Source of the DNA: Nocardioides sp. YIM 152315
GTDB taxonomy: Bacteria > Actinomycetota > Actinomycetes > Propionibacteriales > Nocardioidaceae
Length of the DNA: 64,000 bases
Direction of reading: 5' to 3'
Assembly: GCF_029210375.1 (NCBI RefSeq)
Contig: NZ_JARGER010000037.1
Location: 355,342-419,341 of the forward strand
This document shows positions 1 through 9,152 of this stretch, one piece after another. Below the pieces are notes generated by a model, which did no database searches, was not told where the DNA came from, and saw nothing but the letters and a program-made list of their open reading frames with translations. The translations under genes were made by a program, and so were the position numbers. Within the stretch, counting starts at the first letter, position 1. Each line of letters begins with the position of its first letter.

Positions 1-1
1 G

Positions 2-265
2 GGCTCGTCGCTGGTGATGCCGCCGTACGTCGAGGCGAACGCCGACCAGTTCGGGACGCTCGGCGTCATCCTGGCGGTGTCGACGTGGCTGATCGGCTTC
101 GCCGCGATCATGGTCGCGGCGGCCCTGGTCGGACGGATCCTGTCCGAGGACCCGACGGTGAGGCGGGTCGTCACGACGACGTGGGAGGTGGTGGAGCCGC
201 GCCTGCCTCTTCCGCGGCGGCGGGATCGGGCGGACGGGAGAGCAGCTCCACCAACAGCAGGATGA
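2..265 (+). CDS. YihY/BrkB-family membrane protein, C-terminal fragment
   Basis: The reading frame is open from base 2 and ends at TGA 263-265, so the gene began before the window. The visible residues include MPPYVEANADQFGTLGVI followed by a long hydrophobic segment (about residues 17-46 of the visible part). This is typical of the last transmembrane helix of YihY/virulence factor BrkB proteins, formerly miscalled RNase BN. A basic, Pro/Arg-rich cytoplasmic tail follows. Its last 95 bases overlap tail to tail with the next gene on the opposite strand. Family call is by resemblance of the last helix only. Confidence 0.6.
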   Translation, partial: GSSLVMPPYVEANADQFGTLGVILAVSTWLIGFAAIMVAAALVGRILSEDPTVRRVVTTTWEVVEPRLPLPRRRDRADGRAAPPTAG

Positions 266-1532
266 CGGCCGCGACGACGATCAGCCAGATCGCGAACGAG
301 CCGGTCGGGTGGTCGCGCAGCACGTAGAGCAGCAGCGCCCCGCCCAGCACCGCGAACCGGATCGGCGTCCTGTACGCGTGCAGCGTCACGCCGAAGGCGC
401 CGGTGTCGATCCCGACCCGGTCCCCGCCCTGGCGCACGGCGCCGAACGTCCGGGTCGCGCCACGACGCAGCGCGGCCGGTGCGCCCTCGGGACCCGTGAT
501 CCAGGCGATGAACGCGATCGCCAGCGCCACGACCAGCACCGCGCGGAGGTTGAGGCGGATGAAGTGGACGAGCGTGTCGTAGATCGCCGCCGCCGCGTCG
601 GTCGGCAGCTGGTCGGTCGGCACCGCGTTGAGGTAGATCTCGCGGGAGGCGTTCAGGACCGCGCCGAGCACGATCATCGACAGCGCGAGCGCGAGGGTCC
701 CCGCGATCAGCGTGCGGCGGCGTGAGCGGCCGACGGCGACGGCACCGGCCAGGCACAGCAGCGCCAGGATCGGCAGCCAGGTGTTGATCGCCTCCAGGAG
801 GCGGAAGGCGGTCTGCGCCTTCGTGATGTCGTCGGACTGGAAGATCGTGAACTGTGCATTGATCGTCGGCAGCTGCGCGGCGAGGTTGAACCCGCGGTCG
901 ACGAGCCGCTGCTTCACGGCGTCGATGAGCGTCGCGAGGTTGATGCTGACGGCGTTGTCGCTGACCTCGACGGTGTCGCTGTCCTTGCCGGTGAGCACGG
1001 CGACCAGCTGGGTGTGGGCCTGGCGGTTGGCCTCCACCCAGGCGCTCTCGAACTCGTCGGACTCGACGAGGCCGGTGACCTGGTCCTCGACAAAGCCCTC
1101 GATGGCGTCGGACAGGGGCGACGACAGCGCCTGGAGGCTCGAGGCGGCCAGCGGCGGCAGCCCCCGGTCCGCGAGCGCGTCGATCGCCCGCTCGGTCACC
1201 GACTCGACCCGCAGCCGGGTCACGATCTCGGTGGTGATCCGGTCGATCACCGCCGCCTGCACCGCGGGGTCGCTGGCGAGCGGCTCCACGGTCTCGATGT
1301 AGCGGTCGGTGTCGGCGACCGTGTCGTGGGCCCACCGCGCCACGACCGACAGCGGTGCCAGCACCGCCATCAGGATGATCAGGACGGTGGCGACGACGGG
1401 CCGCCACCAGCCGGTGCGCCCGGACGTCTCGACCGGGAGCTCGGAGGTGGGCGCCGGGCCGTGCACCTCGGACCGCAATCGCGCGAGCTCGGCGCGCAGC
1501 TCCTCGACCTCGGACGGCTTCTCCTCGGTCAT
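171..1532 (-). CDS. Multipass membrane protein of unknown function
   Basis: A 453-residue protein. It has a short charged coiled-coil start (residues 1-25, EELRAELARLR), one transmembrane helix at about 43-65, an extracytoplasmic region of about 170 residues without Cys pairs, then about five more hydrophobic helices from about 245 to 435 and an Ala/Pro-rich tail. No catalytic motif is recognised. Such proteins are common conserved hypotheticals in actinobacteria. The ATG at 1532 is preceded by a GGAGG-like sequence (reverse complement of ccctcctc). It sits 24 bp after the HdeD-like gene and is probably co-transcribed with it. Confidence 0.75.
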   Translation of the reverse strand: MTEEKPSEVEELRAELARLRSEVHGPAPTSELPVETSGRTGWWRPVVATVLIILMAVLAPLSVVARWAHDTVADTDRYIETVEPLASDPAVQAAVIDRITTEIVTRLRVESVTERAIDALADRGLPPLAASSLQALSSPLSDAIEGFVEDQVTGLVESDEFESAWVEANRQAHTQLVAVLTGKDSDTVEVSDNAVSINLATLIDAVKQRLVDRGFNLAAQLPTINAQFTIFQSDDITKAQTAFRLLEAINTWLPILALLCLAGAVAVGRSRRRTLIAGTLALALSMIVLGAVLNASREIYLNAVPTDQLPTDAAAAIYDTLVHFIRLNLRAVLVVALAIAFIAWITGPEGAPAALRRGATRTFGAVRQGGDRVGIDTGAFGVTLHAYRTPIRFAVLGGALLLYVLRDHPTGSFAIWLIVVAAVILLLVELLSRPPDPAAAEEAGAAPPPPTSS

Positions 1533-1556
1533 CGGGCCCTCCTCTCGGCCGTCGGG

Positions 1557-2147
1557 TCAGCTCGCGGATCGCCACGATCGCAGCTGGAACGCCGCGACCA
1601 GCGCCAGGGCGCCGGCGATCATCAGCCAGATCGCCACCAGCACGACGAGCACGCGCAGGGACAGGTCGGTGTAGACGACCAGGAAGCCGCCGAACGCGAC
1701 GCCGAGGATGCCGCTGAAGAGCGGCCAGGCCCGGCCCTCCGGCGGTGGTGCGACGATCGCGCCGAGGATGTCGACGATCCCGACGATCAGCCAGAAGACG
1801 CCGAGGATCATCCCGAGCACGAGCACGCTCTGCAGCGGGTCACGCAGGATCAGCAGCCCGACGATGAGCGCGATGCCGCCGGTCAGCCCGACCAGGGCCC
1901 GCACGCCGTCGCTGCGGTGCATCTGCAGTGCGCCGACGATGCGGAAGATGCCCGCGACGATCAGCTGGATGGCGAGCAGGACCGTGAACACCGTGACCGT
2001 GGCGTCCGGCCACACGATCAGGACGACACCGAGCACGAGCGTCACGACGCCGTACGCGAGCACGAGACCCCAGTGCTCGGCCAGCCCCGCCAGTGCGGGC
2101 GGTACCCCGCGGGACCGGTCGTACGGCGTGACGGTGTGGTCGCTCAT
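1557..2147 (-). CDS. HdeD-family (DUF308) membrane protein
   Basis: A protein of 196 residues with six regularly spaced hydrophobic helices and the repeated pattern of the DUF308/HdeD family (for example LVLGVVLIVWPDATV and GLLILRDPLQSVLVLG). HdeD is linked to acid resistance in enterics; in actinobacteria the role is unknown. I chose the ATG at 2147, not the upstream in-frame start at 2177, because CTGGAGG lies at normal spacing before it. It lies head-to-tail with the membrane protein at 171-1532. Confidence 0.85.
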   Translation of the reverse strand: MSDHTVTPYDRSRGVPPALAGLAEHWGLVLAYGVVTLVLGVVLIVWPDATVTVFTVLLAIQLIVAGIFRIVGALQMHRSDGVRALVGLTGGIALIVGLLILRDPLQSVLVLGMILGVFWLIVGIVDILGAIVAPPPEGRAWPLFSGILGVAFGGFLVVYTDLSLRVLVVLVAIWLMIAGALALVAAFQLRSWRSAS

Positions 2148-2247
2148 GGAACCTCCAGGGGCGGGCTGGCTCCTCACGATGCCGTCCGCGCGTTCGCGGT
2201 GCCCTCGCCCGAATCGGGTGGACTGGTGACGCCCGGTGCGGGCACGC

Positions 2248-4854
2248 TCAGAGGAGCTGCATCGCCCGGGCGGCCGCGAGGGCGTCGCTGCGCCGGTTGA
2301 CCGAGAGCTTCGCGTAGAGGCTCGAGACGTGGGTCTTGACGGTGTTCTCGGAGACGAAGAGGTTCGCCGCGATGTCGGCGTACGTCGCCCCCCGGGCGAG
2401 CTCGAAGAGCACGTCGCGCTCGCGGGGGCTCAGCGTCGGCCGGACCGCGGCGGTGCGCTGGCCCTCGCGTTCGCGCGGCCGCGCCGTGGACGGGCCGAAG
2501 TAGCTGGCGATCCCGGACAGTCCGGCGATGTCGGCGTCCAGCTCGATCAGCCACGGGTCGCCGTGGGCCGGCACCAGGCGCTGCATCAGCTCGGGGACCG
2601 GGGTGCCGTGCCTGCTCCAGCCGAGGAACGGCACGGCGTTCTTGCGCACCTGCGTGGCGCGCAGGGCCTCACGGAGCTCCTCCATCGCCTGATCGGCCTC
2701 GCCGAGCCCGTCGAGCAGCTGGGCGCGGGTGACCAGGGCGAGGGCGCGGACCGCGGGCTGCTCGACCGCCGGCCCGCCGGCGGCCTCGGCGAGCCGTCGG
2801 GCGGCCGCGCGCCGGTCGCCGGTGAGATCGGCACGCAGGCCGCTGACCAGCGCGGCCTCGGCCGACGCACCCAGCTCCACCAGCTGCTCGTGGAGCCGGT
2901 CGAGGAGGGCGGCGTCGCCGGAGAGGCTGGCCAGGAACGCCCGCTCGACCAGCAGGGCGACGGCGAGGTGCGCGGGCAGCGGCGGCGTCTCGAGCGGCGT
3001 CTCGAGGACGATCTCGGCGCCGGAGACCGAGCCGCGCGCCAGCTCGACCCGGGCCCGCCGGGTGCGGGTCCAGAAGCGCGTCGCCAGGTCCGCAGCGTGG
3101 GTCGGGAGGTCGCCGTCGTCCAGGGTCCGCGCGGGGCGTCGCAGCGGCAGGCCGCTGAGCTCCGCGAGCTGGCGGGCGAGGCGCGCCCGGGCGACCGAGT
3201 ACGGCGCCTCGAACCCGCGCTCCGCGACCAGGGCCAGGACGAGCTCGGCGACCTCGGCCGCGGAGCTCTCGCGCCCGCGCATGTACTCGGTGAACGCCAG
3301 GTGCGAGAGAGCGACCGCGGTCAGGGCCGGGAGGTCGTGGGTGCGGCTCAGCCGGACCGCGGCCCCGAGGTTGTCCTCGGCGGCGACGAGGTCGCCGGTC
3401 CAGTTCTGGGTGATCGCCAGCTCGCACAGCAGGATCGGGACGACGGCGGAGCCGTCGGCGGTGAGCTCGGGATCGGCGACCACGCGCTGGGCGTGCTCGA
3501 CCGCCGCGGCCATCGACTCGAGCCCGAGACGGGCCCGCATCAACCGGGCGCAGGCCACCCGCAGCACCGTCACCGTGGTGTCGGGCTGTGGCTCGTGGAG
3601 GATCCGCTCGAGCCACTGGACGGTCGCGTGCACGTCGTTGACGAACCAGCGCTCGAGTGCGACCGCGAACCACGACCCTGGGTTGACCTCGATCGCGGAC
3701 GGATGGGCGGCGGCGAAGTCGTGGATCGGTGCGCCGTGCCCGCGCAGCAGCAGGCGCGGCCCCTCCTCGGCGACCAGCGCGGCCGCGACGTCGTGCTCGC
3801 CGATCGCCTCGAGCCGGTGCAGCGCGTCCTCGGTGACGCCCCGGGCCACGTCGAGGTGGACCGCGCGCTGGACGGTCGCGGACGCACGCATGACGTCCAC
3901 ACCCCCCGCGGAGATGCGCCGGCGCACCACCTCCGCGAGCAGGGGATGGATCGTGTAGCGCTCCACGGGGACGCCGCCGTCGTCGGGCTCGGGCGTGTCC
4001 ACGCGGGTCACCAGGAGGCCGGTGGCTCCGAGGTCGGCGAGGATGGCTCCGGACTCGCTGTCGTGCGAGAGGTGCTCGGCCAGCGCCGGGGTGACGACGG
4101 GCTCGTTGGCGACGCAGAGCAGCAGGTGCCGCTCGCGGGGTCGCAGGGTGGCGAACACCTCGCTGGCGACCCGGTCGGCGACCGAGGGGCCGCCCTCGGC
4201 GTACCGCTGCGCGAGCTCGACGGGGTCGGGAGCGGCGCCGACCGCGCGCGCGGTCAGCACCACGGCCGCGCACCATCCCTGGGTCCGCCGCGCGATCGCG
4301 CGCGTGACGTCGGCGGCGCCGGTGCGCGTGTGCGCGGCGACCAGCGCCGAGGTCTCCTCGTCGTCGAGGCGGAGGAGGTCGCCGCGGAGGAGGGTCAGGT
4401 GGCCGAGCAGCTCGGGGGCCAGTCGTCTGAACGGGAGGTCCCAGCGCGACGCGAGGAGCACGCGGAGCGAGTCCGGGTCCGTGTCGAGCAGGCCGTCGAG
4501 GGCCCGGATCGTGGCGAGCGGCAGCCGGTGGGCGTCGTCGACGACGACCAGCGCGGGCCGGTCGTCGCCGGTGCGCCGCGCGAGGTGGGGCAGCAGCCGG
4601 TCGGGCCCCCAGGTGTCGGCGACCGTGATCCAGGTGGCGTCGTCGGCGCGGCCGGTCCGGCGCAGCCAGCCCGCCACGCCGAGCGTCTTGCCGGAGCCGC
4701 CGGGTCCGACCAGCAGCGTCACCGCGCTCTCGGTCGCGGTGTCGAGCCGGCTCCACAGCCGCTGCCGCGGGACGTAGACCCGGGGGAGCCGGGGCACGCG
4801 CCCGATCTGCGCGCTCGATCCGCGCTGGACCCTCTTCGACATCGGCTGGGACAT
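2248..4854 (-). CDS. MalT-like LuxR-family ATP-binding transcriptional regulator
   Basis: An 868-residue LAL-type regulator. An N-terminal P-loop ATPase has Walker A GPGGSGKT at residues 50-57 and a Walker B-like LVVVDDAH near 102-109. A long helical, TPR-like middle follows. The C-terminal LuxR helix-turn-helix (LSPRERDVLFELARG ... SENTVKTHVSSLYAKL) occupies about residues 805-865. Family members switch between ADP-bound inactive and ATP/inducer-bound active multimers. The inducer cannot be read from the sequence. No clear Shine-Dalgarno precedes the ATG at 4854, and a second ATG lies four codons in. Confidence 0.88.
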   Translation of the reverse strand: MSQPMSKRVQRGSSAQIGRVPRLPRVYVPRQRLWSRLDTATESAVTLLVGPGGSGKTLGVAGWLRRTGRADDATWITVADTWGPDRLLPHLARRTGDDRPALVVVDDAHRLPLATIRALDGLLDTDPDSLRVLLASRWDLPFRRLAPELLGHLTLLRGDLLRLDDEETSALVAAHTRTGAADVTRAIARRTQGWCAAVVLTARAVGAAPDPVELAQRYAEGGPSVADRVASEVFATLRPRERHLLLCVANEPVVTPALAEHLSHDSESGAILADLGATGLLVTRVDTPEPDDGGVPVERYTIHPLLAEVVRRRISAGGVDVMRASATVQRAVHLDVARGVTEDALHRLEAIGEHDVAAALVAEEGPRLLLRGHGAPIHDFAAAHPSAIEVNPGSWFAVALERWFVNDVHATVQWLERILHEPQPDTTVTVLRVACARLMRARLGLESMAAAVEHAQRVVADPELTADGSAVVPILLCELAITQNWTGDLVAAEDNLGAAVRLSRTHDLPALTAVALSHLAFTEYMRGRESSAAEVAELVLALVAERGFEAPYSVARARLARQLAELSGLPLRRPARTLDDGDLPTHAADLATRFWTRTRRARVELARGSVSGAEIVLETPLETPPLPAHLAVALLVERAFLASLSGDAALLDRLHEQLVELGASAEAALVSGLRADLTGDRRAAARRLAEAAGGPAVEQPAVRALALVTRAQLLDGLGEADQAMEELREALRATQVRKNAVPFLGWSRHGTPVPELMQRLVPAHGDPWLIELDADIAGLSGIASYFGPSTARPREREGQRTAAVRPTLSPRERDVLFELARGATYADIAANLFVSENTVKTHVSSLYAKLSVNRRSDALAAARAMQLL

Positions 4855-4984
4855 CGAGCGCCTCGAATCCGACGCGCGGGTGGCCGCCCCGAACGCGTTC
4901 CACCGCTGGATGACAGACAGTATGGACCCCGACCGCGGTCCACTTCATCTCTCGAGGGGTTGACGCGCTGCTCGCTGGGTCCGC

Positions 4985-5467
4985 TCAGGTCCCGAACACG
5001 GCGCGGAGCGCGTCCACGTGCGCGGCGTCGAGGTGCGTGGTGATGAGCACGCTGCGCGGGGTGCCGCCGAGGGCCCCGCGCACCTGGTCGACCGCGGCGT
5101 CTGGTCCGAGCACGAACAGCGCCGAGCTGCCCGGCGTCACGTGGTCGCGCACCCGGTTGAGGAAGTGGTCGTCGATGCCGACGTCCGCGAGCGACCCCGC
5201 GGCGGAGCCGGTCGACGCGCCGACGGCTGCACCGAGCAGGGGCAGGAAGAAGGTGAGCCCGAAGAGCAGGGACCAGAACCCGTCGCCCAGCGCACCCGCA
5301 TCGTCCGGGGTGAGCCGCCGGGTGTGCGGCCGGCGCTGACCCGCGCGCCACTCGACGAGCGCGGAGTCGGTGGGCACGAGCCACTCCTCGCGGAGCCCGC
5401 CGAGGGCCACGGACGCCCGGGCGGCGCCGCCCGCCGTGGCGAAGCGCCAGGCCGCCAACGTCGCCAT
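4985..5467 (-). CDS. DUF1269-family protein
   Basis: 160 residues resembling the DUF1269 family: a small N-terminal domain, then a Gly/Ala-rich hydrophobic segment at about 65-95 (FWSLLFGLTFFLPLLGAAVGA) and a C-terminal segment with SALFVLG. Such proteins are often predicted to associate with the membrane; the function is unknown. The gene stands alone between the LuxR regulator and a divergent small ORF. The 130 bp before the LuxR start contain no further gene. Confidence 0.75.
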   Translation of the reverse strand: MATLAAWRFATAGGAARASVALGGLREEWLVPTDSALVEWRAGQRRPHTRRLTPDDAGALGDGFWSLLFGLTFFLPLLGAAVGASTGSAAGSLADVGIDDHFLNRVRDHVTPGSSALFVLGPDAAVDQVRGALGGTPRSVLITTHLDAAHVDALRAVFGT

Positions 5468-5590
5468 GGAGCAACGGTCGTCGGCGGCCGCACCGTCCGC
5501 CTCGCCCGTTTCCGGTGATGCGCCCTCCCCACCCCCGACCTACCGTCGGGTGCGGGGACGGGGATGGCAGGCAGGGGTGTGACGGCGACG

Positions 5591-5791
5591 ATGACCAGGA
5601 TGCTGATCCGCGTCGACGCCGAGCTGAGCGACGAGCTGAGTGGGGCGTTCCCGCACCTGACCGCGCGCACCCAGCCGGCGACGACCACCCTCACCGGCGA
5701 GGTCACCGACCAGCAGGAGCTCCAGGGCGTGCTCAACCTCCTCAACTCGCTGGGCATCTCGGTCGTCGAGGTCGTCACGATCCCGGATTGA
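5591..5791 (+). CDS. Small conserved-looking hypothetical protein
   Basis: About 66 residues (MTRMLIRVDAELSDEL ... SVVEVVTIPD). The alternation of strands and a helix suggests a small alpha/beta fold. No motif identifies a function. The start is uncertain: ATG 5591 is used here, while GTG 5579 is in frame and sits after AGGGG. The last 17 bases overlap tail to tail with the AI-2E-type permease gene, which is common for real convergent actinobacterial genes. Confidence 0.55.
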   Translation: MTRMLIRVDAELSDELSGAFPHLTARTQPATTTLTGEVTDQQELQGVLNLLNSLGISVVEVVTIPD

Positions 5792-6854
5792 CGCCGGCGT
5801 CCCCGGCCTCGTCCTTGTTGGAGATCAGCGGCCGCATCCACCTCGTGGCGGGATCGATGTCGACCAGGAGCGCCTTCGCGAAGAGCGTCAGCGGGATCGC
5901 GAGCAGGGCGCCGAGCGGACCGACGACCCACGCCCAGAACACCAACGAGACGAACGACAGCGTCGTCGACAGCCCCACCGCGTCGCCCACGACCTTGGGC
6001 TGGATCACCGACTGGATCACGACGTTCAGCACGCAATAGACGGCGATCACGGCGAGCATCAGCCCCGGGCCACCCTCGAGGAGGGCCAGGATGGCCGGCG
6101 GGATCAGGCCGATGACGAAGCCGATGTTCGGGATGTAGTTCGTGATGAAGGCGAGCAGGCCCCACAGGAAGGGGGCGGGCACGCCGAGCAGCGCCAGGGC
6201 GATCGTGTCGAAGACCGCGACGATGAGTCCGAAGACCGTCGAGACCGCGAGGTAGCGACGGGTGCCCTTGGCGAAGTCACCGAGCGCCTCGACGACGGCG
6301 GGCCGAGCGCTGCGCGCGCGTTCGAGCTGGCGCGGGAACGAGCCGCCGTCCATCGTCATGAAGAGCACCAGCGCGAGGATGAAGAACAGGTTGGAGACCA
6401 GGCCCATCAGTTCCGAGAGCAGAGAGCCGATGAACCCGCCGAGCTGCCCGAGATCGAACGACGACCCGACCTTGTCGATCTCCGCCTGCCCGACGCCGAC
6501 GTCGGTGAGCCAGGACGTGAGGTCGTCGATGCGACGCTCGAGCTCGTCGGTGTACTCCGGCAGCAGCGTCGCGAACCGGGCGACCGACACGATGACGGCC
6601 ATCGCCAGGCCGAGGACCAGCGCATAGATCGCGACCGTGCAGACGAGCGACGCCGCCCACGACGGCATCCAGTCGTCGAGCCAGCGTCGCAACGGGTGGG
6701 CGAGGATCGTGAGCACCAGCGCGAGGAACGTCGGCGCGAGGATGTCGGCCGAGGCCTTCATGCCGGCGACGACGACGACCGTGGCGGCGAGCCCGACGAG
6801 CACGAGCACGCCGCGGGGCAGCGCGGATCGCGCCGGCTCGCTCGTGATCGGCAC
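5775..6854 (-). CDS. AI-2E family transporter (permease)
   Basis: About 359 residues with eight predicted hydrophobic segments, including the family-typical C-terminal half (FITNYIPNIGFVIGLIPP at about 240-257, QPKVVGDAVGLS, FWAWVVGPLGALLAIPLT). Members of this family export small molecules such as autoinducer-2 or act as ion antiporters; the substrate here is unknown. The frame stays open far upstream, but membrane-protein sequence begins at the GTG at 6854, preceded by CGGGAG, which I take as the start. Confidence 0.85.
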   Translation of the reverse strand: MPITSEPARSALPRGVLVLVGLAATVVVVAGMKASADILAPTFLALVLTILAHPLRRWLDDWMPSWAASLVCTVAIYALVLGLAMAVIVSVARFATLLPEYTDELERRIDDLTSWLTDVGVGQAEIDKVGSSFDLGQLGGFIGSLLSELMGLVSNLFFILALVLFMTMDGGSFPRQLERARSARPAVVEALGDFAKGTRRYLAVSTVFGLIVAVFDTIALALLGVPAPFLWGLLAFITNYIPNIGFVIGLIPPAILALLEGGPGLMLAVIAVYCVLNVVIQSVIQPKVVGDAVGLSTTLSFVSLVFWAWVVGPLGALLAIPLTLFAKALLVDIDPATRWMRPLISNKDEAGDAGVNPGS

Positions 6855-7012
6855 GTCGTACTCCCGTCGGCCGTCGTTGGTCGGTCCATCGTGGTCGAGT
6901 GCGCAGCCCCGTCGGCTCACCCGAGTTGGGTGACCTCGTGGGCGGTGCCGTTTGCCTACGGTGGATCCGCCGGTCCCGACGAGCGGGTCGGAGACCCGAG
7001 AGAGGTGCCCCG

Positions 7013-7051
7013 ATGGACCACGCGGCCGCCGAGCAGAAGCGCCTCGGTTGA
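7013..7051 (+). CDS. Possible 12-residue leader ORF coupled to cardiolipin synthase
   Basis: ATG 7013 follows a good ribosome site (GAGAGGTG, ending six bases before it) and encodes only MDHAAAEQKRLG before TGA 7049-7051. That stop overlaps the proposed TTG start of the next gene as TTGA. This gives either a translationally coupled leader peptide or, if a base has been lost, the true N-terminus of the enzyme shifted out of frame. Confidence 0.4.
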   Translation: MDHAAAEQKRLG

Positions 7052-8538
7052 CGGCCTGGCTGTCCTCGCCGGGCGCGGCGATCAGCGCGATCCTGGTCGC
7101 GGTCGACGTCGCGATCATCGTCTGCGCGCTGGTGGTGCTGCCCGGCGGGCGCCGGCCGCAGACTGCGATGGCGTGGCTGATCCTGATCCTCGCCGTACCC
7201 CTCTTCGGCTTCCTGCTCTTCCTGCTCTTCGGCCGGACCAGCGTCGGCCGCAAGCGGCGCGCTCGCCAGGAGGAGGTCAATGCCGCCATCCTGGCGCGGG
7301 CGCCCCTCGCGGAGCTGGCCGACGCCGAGCGGCAGGCCGACCTGGCGCCCCTGGTGCAGGGGTTCGTGCGGTTGAACCGCGAGCTCGGGGTGCTGCCGAT
7401 GACCTTCGGGAACTCGGTCGAGCTCATCGACGACTACGGCGGCTGCGTCGCCGCGATGGCCCGCGAGGTGGCGACCGCGGAGCAGTACGTGCACGTCCAG
7501 TTCTACATCTCGGCGTGGGACGAGGTGACCGCGCCGTTCTTCGAGGAGCTCGTGCGCGCCGTGGAGCGCGGGGTCGACGTGCGCTTCCTCTTCGACCACA
7601 TCGGCTCGCGGGGCATCCCCGTCCACAAGGAGATGCTGCGCAACCTGGCGGGCACCGGCATCCAGTGGGCGGCGATGCTCCCGATCCGTCCGCTCAAGGG
7701 CGAGGTCCGCCGACCCGACCTGCGCAACCACCGCAAGATCCTGGTCGTCGACGGCCGCGTCGCGTTCAGCGGCTCGCTGAACCTGATCGAGCCCTGCTAC
7801 GACAAGCCGAAGAACCAGCGGCTCGGCCGCGCCTGGGTCGAGCTGATGGCGCGGGTCGAGGGTCCCGCGGTCCAGGAGCTGAACGTGGTCTTCGCGACCG
7901 ACTGGCTCACCGAGACCGGCGAGGACCTGCGCCAGCTCGTCAGCGACGTCCCGCCGCCGCCGTCGGAGCGGGCGGGCGCCGTGACCGGCGTCGGACTCCA
8001 GGTCGTGCCGAGCGGCCCGGGCTTCGTGAGCGAGAACAACCTGCGGCTCTTCAACAGCATGCTCTACTCCGCCGAGCGCCGGCTCTCGCTCACCAGCCCC
8101 TACTTCGTGCCCGACGACTCGCTGCTGTACGCCGTGACCACCGCGGCCCAGCGGGGGGTAGAGGTCGAGCTCTTCGTGAGCGCGACCGCCGACCAGTTCA
8201 TGGTCGCCCATGCGCAGCGCTCCTACTACGAGGCGCTGCTGCGCGCCGGCGTCCGGATCTGGCTCTATCCGGAGCCGTGGGTGCTGCACGCCAAGCACTT
8301 CACGGTCGACGACCACGTCGCCGTCGTGGGGTCGAGCAACATGGACATGCGGTCGTTCGCCCTCAACTACGAGGTCGTGATGATGATGACCGGTCGCGAG
8401 GTCGTCGCCCGCCTCGAGCAGGTGCAGCAGACCTACCGCTCGCTGTCGACCGAGCTCAGCCTCGACGCCTGGCTCGGACGCGGGCGCCGCCAGCGGTACG
8501 TCGACAACCTGATGAGGCTGACCGCGACCCTGCAGTGA
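7048..8538 (+). CDS. cls: Cardiolipin synthase, phospholipase D family
   Basis: Makes cardiolipin or related phospholipids by phosphatidyl transfer at the membrane. Two N-terminal transmembrane helices (about residues 8-28 and 37-57) are followed by two PLD domains with the HKD motifs NHRKILVVDGRVAFSGSLN (near 226) and LHAKHFTVDDHVAVVGSSN (near 413). The length of about 496 residues fits family members. The start is uncertain: TTG 7048 is chosen because of its four-base overlap with the leader ORF, and the frame is open back to TTG 6952. It is divergent from the AI-2E permease. Confidence 0.88.
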   Translation: MTAWLSSPGAAISAILVAVDVAIIVCALVVLPGGRRPQTAMAWLILILAVPLFGFLLFLLFGRTSVGRKRRARQEEVNAAILARAPLAELADAERQADLAPLVQGFVRLNRELGVLPMTFGNSVELIDDYGGCVAAMAREVATAEQYVHVQFYISAWDEVTAPFFEELVRAVERGVDVRFLFDHIGSRGIPVHKEMLRNLAGTGIQWAAMLPIRPLKGEVRRPDLRNHRKILVVDGRVAFSGSLNLIEPCYDKPKNQRLGRAWVELMARVEGPAVQELNVVFATDWLTETGEDLRQLVSDVPPPPSERAGAVTGVGLQVVPSGPGFVSENNLRLFNSMLYSAERRLSLTSPYFVPDDSLLYAVTTAAQRGVEVELFVSATADQFMVAHAQRSYYEALLRAGVRIWLYPEPWVLHAKHFTVDDHVAVVGSSNMDMRSFALNYEVVMMMTGREVVARLEQVQQTYRSLSTELSLDAWLGRGRRQRYVDNLMRLTATLQ

Positions 8539-8572
8539 CCGGCCGCGATACTGGACCCATGGACGTGATCCG

Positions 8573-9001
8573 GTGACGCGGCCTACTCGCTATGGCCTGG
8601 TGCTGCTGCTCGCGGCGGTGCTGGTGAACCTGCCGCTGGTGCACAGCACGCTGATCGCCGACGAGCGCCCGGCGGGCTCCGACCTCTCCACGCTGCTGGT
8701 GGTCACGCTGGCCGCAGACGTCGCGCTCGCGGTGGCGGCGATCCTGCTGACCCGCCACGGCGGACCGCGACGGCCGCAGCTGCGGGCGATCGCCGTCGGC
8801 GACGTCGAGCGCTGCCCGCCCGGCGTCGCCCTGGACCGCGTCGAGGGCGAGACCTACCTGATCCGTGGCGAGGTGGTCGACATCGCCGCCGACCGGGTCG
8901 TCATCGAGCTCGGCGACCGATCGGTGCTGGTCCTGCTCGACGGGCACGCGAACCCGGTCGGGCACCAGCAGGCCGCGCAGGTGCGCGCCCGGCTGGTCTG
9001 A
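8573..9001 (+). CDS. Small two-helix membrane protein, unknown function
   Basis: 142 residues from GTG 8573. Two hydrophobic helices (about 8-28 and 42-62) are followed by a soluble C-terminal domain of about 80 residues with a beta-rich pattern (ETYLIRGEVVDIAADRVV), which could be a small OB-like or NfeD-like domain; that is only an impression. It lies 34 bp after the cardiolipin synthase gene and is likely in the same transcript. Its last 101 bases overlap a small candidate gene on the other strand. Confidence 0.65.
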   Translation: MTRPTRYGLVLLLAAVLVNLPLVHSTLIADERPAGSDLSTLLVVTLAADVALAVAAILLTRHGGPRRPQLRAIAVGDVERCPPGVALDRVEGETYLIRGEVVDIAADRVVIELGDRSVLVLLDGHANPVGHQQAAQVRARLV

Positions 9002-9113
9002 GGAGCGGGTCCGCCCGCCGCGAGAGGCCGGAGACGAGCACGGCGACCATGAGCGTGGGCGCCAGGAGCACGAAGACCATCAGGCCGACCATCACGAACG
9101 TTGCGACCGACAT
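8901..9113 (-). CDS. Candidate small single-helix membrane protein
   Basis: The ATG at 9113 is preceded by a strong Shine-Dalgarno, AGGAGG, five bases upstream. The first 33 residues (MSVATFVMVGLMVFVLLAPT ...) form one clean transmembrane helix with a positively charged cytoplasmic side (SRR). The rest (Arg/Pro/Ala-rich) is antisense to the end of the gene at 8573-9001 and looks like tolerated shadow sequence. No family is recognised. The ribosome site and helix argue for a real product; the overlap argues for caution. Confidence 0.4.
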   Translation of the reverse strand: MSVATFVMVGLMVFVLLAPTLMVAVLVSGLSRRADPLLRPAGRAPARPAGARPGSRARRAGPAPIGRRAR

Positions 9114-9152
9114 GCCGACCTCCTGGACCCGGGCGGGGGCCGGTTGAACTCA

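Noticed and set aside
2236..5043. 935-codon ORF on the plus strand
   Set aside because: It is antisense to the LuxR-type regulator, whose domains are clear. The product is Arg/Gly/Pro-rich with no domain, as expected for shadow frames in very GC-rich DNA.
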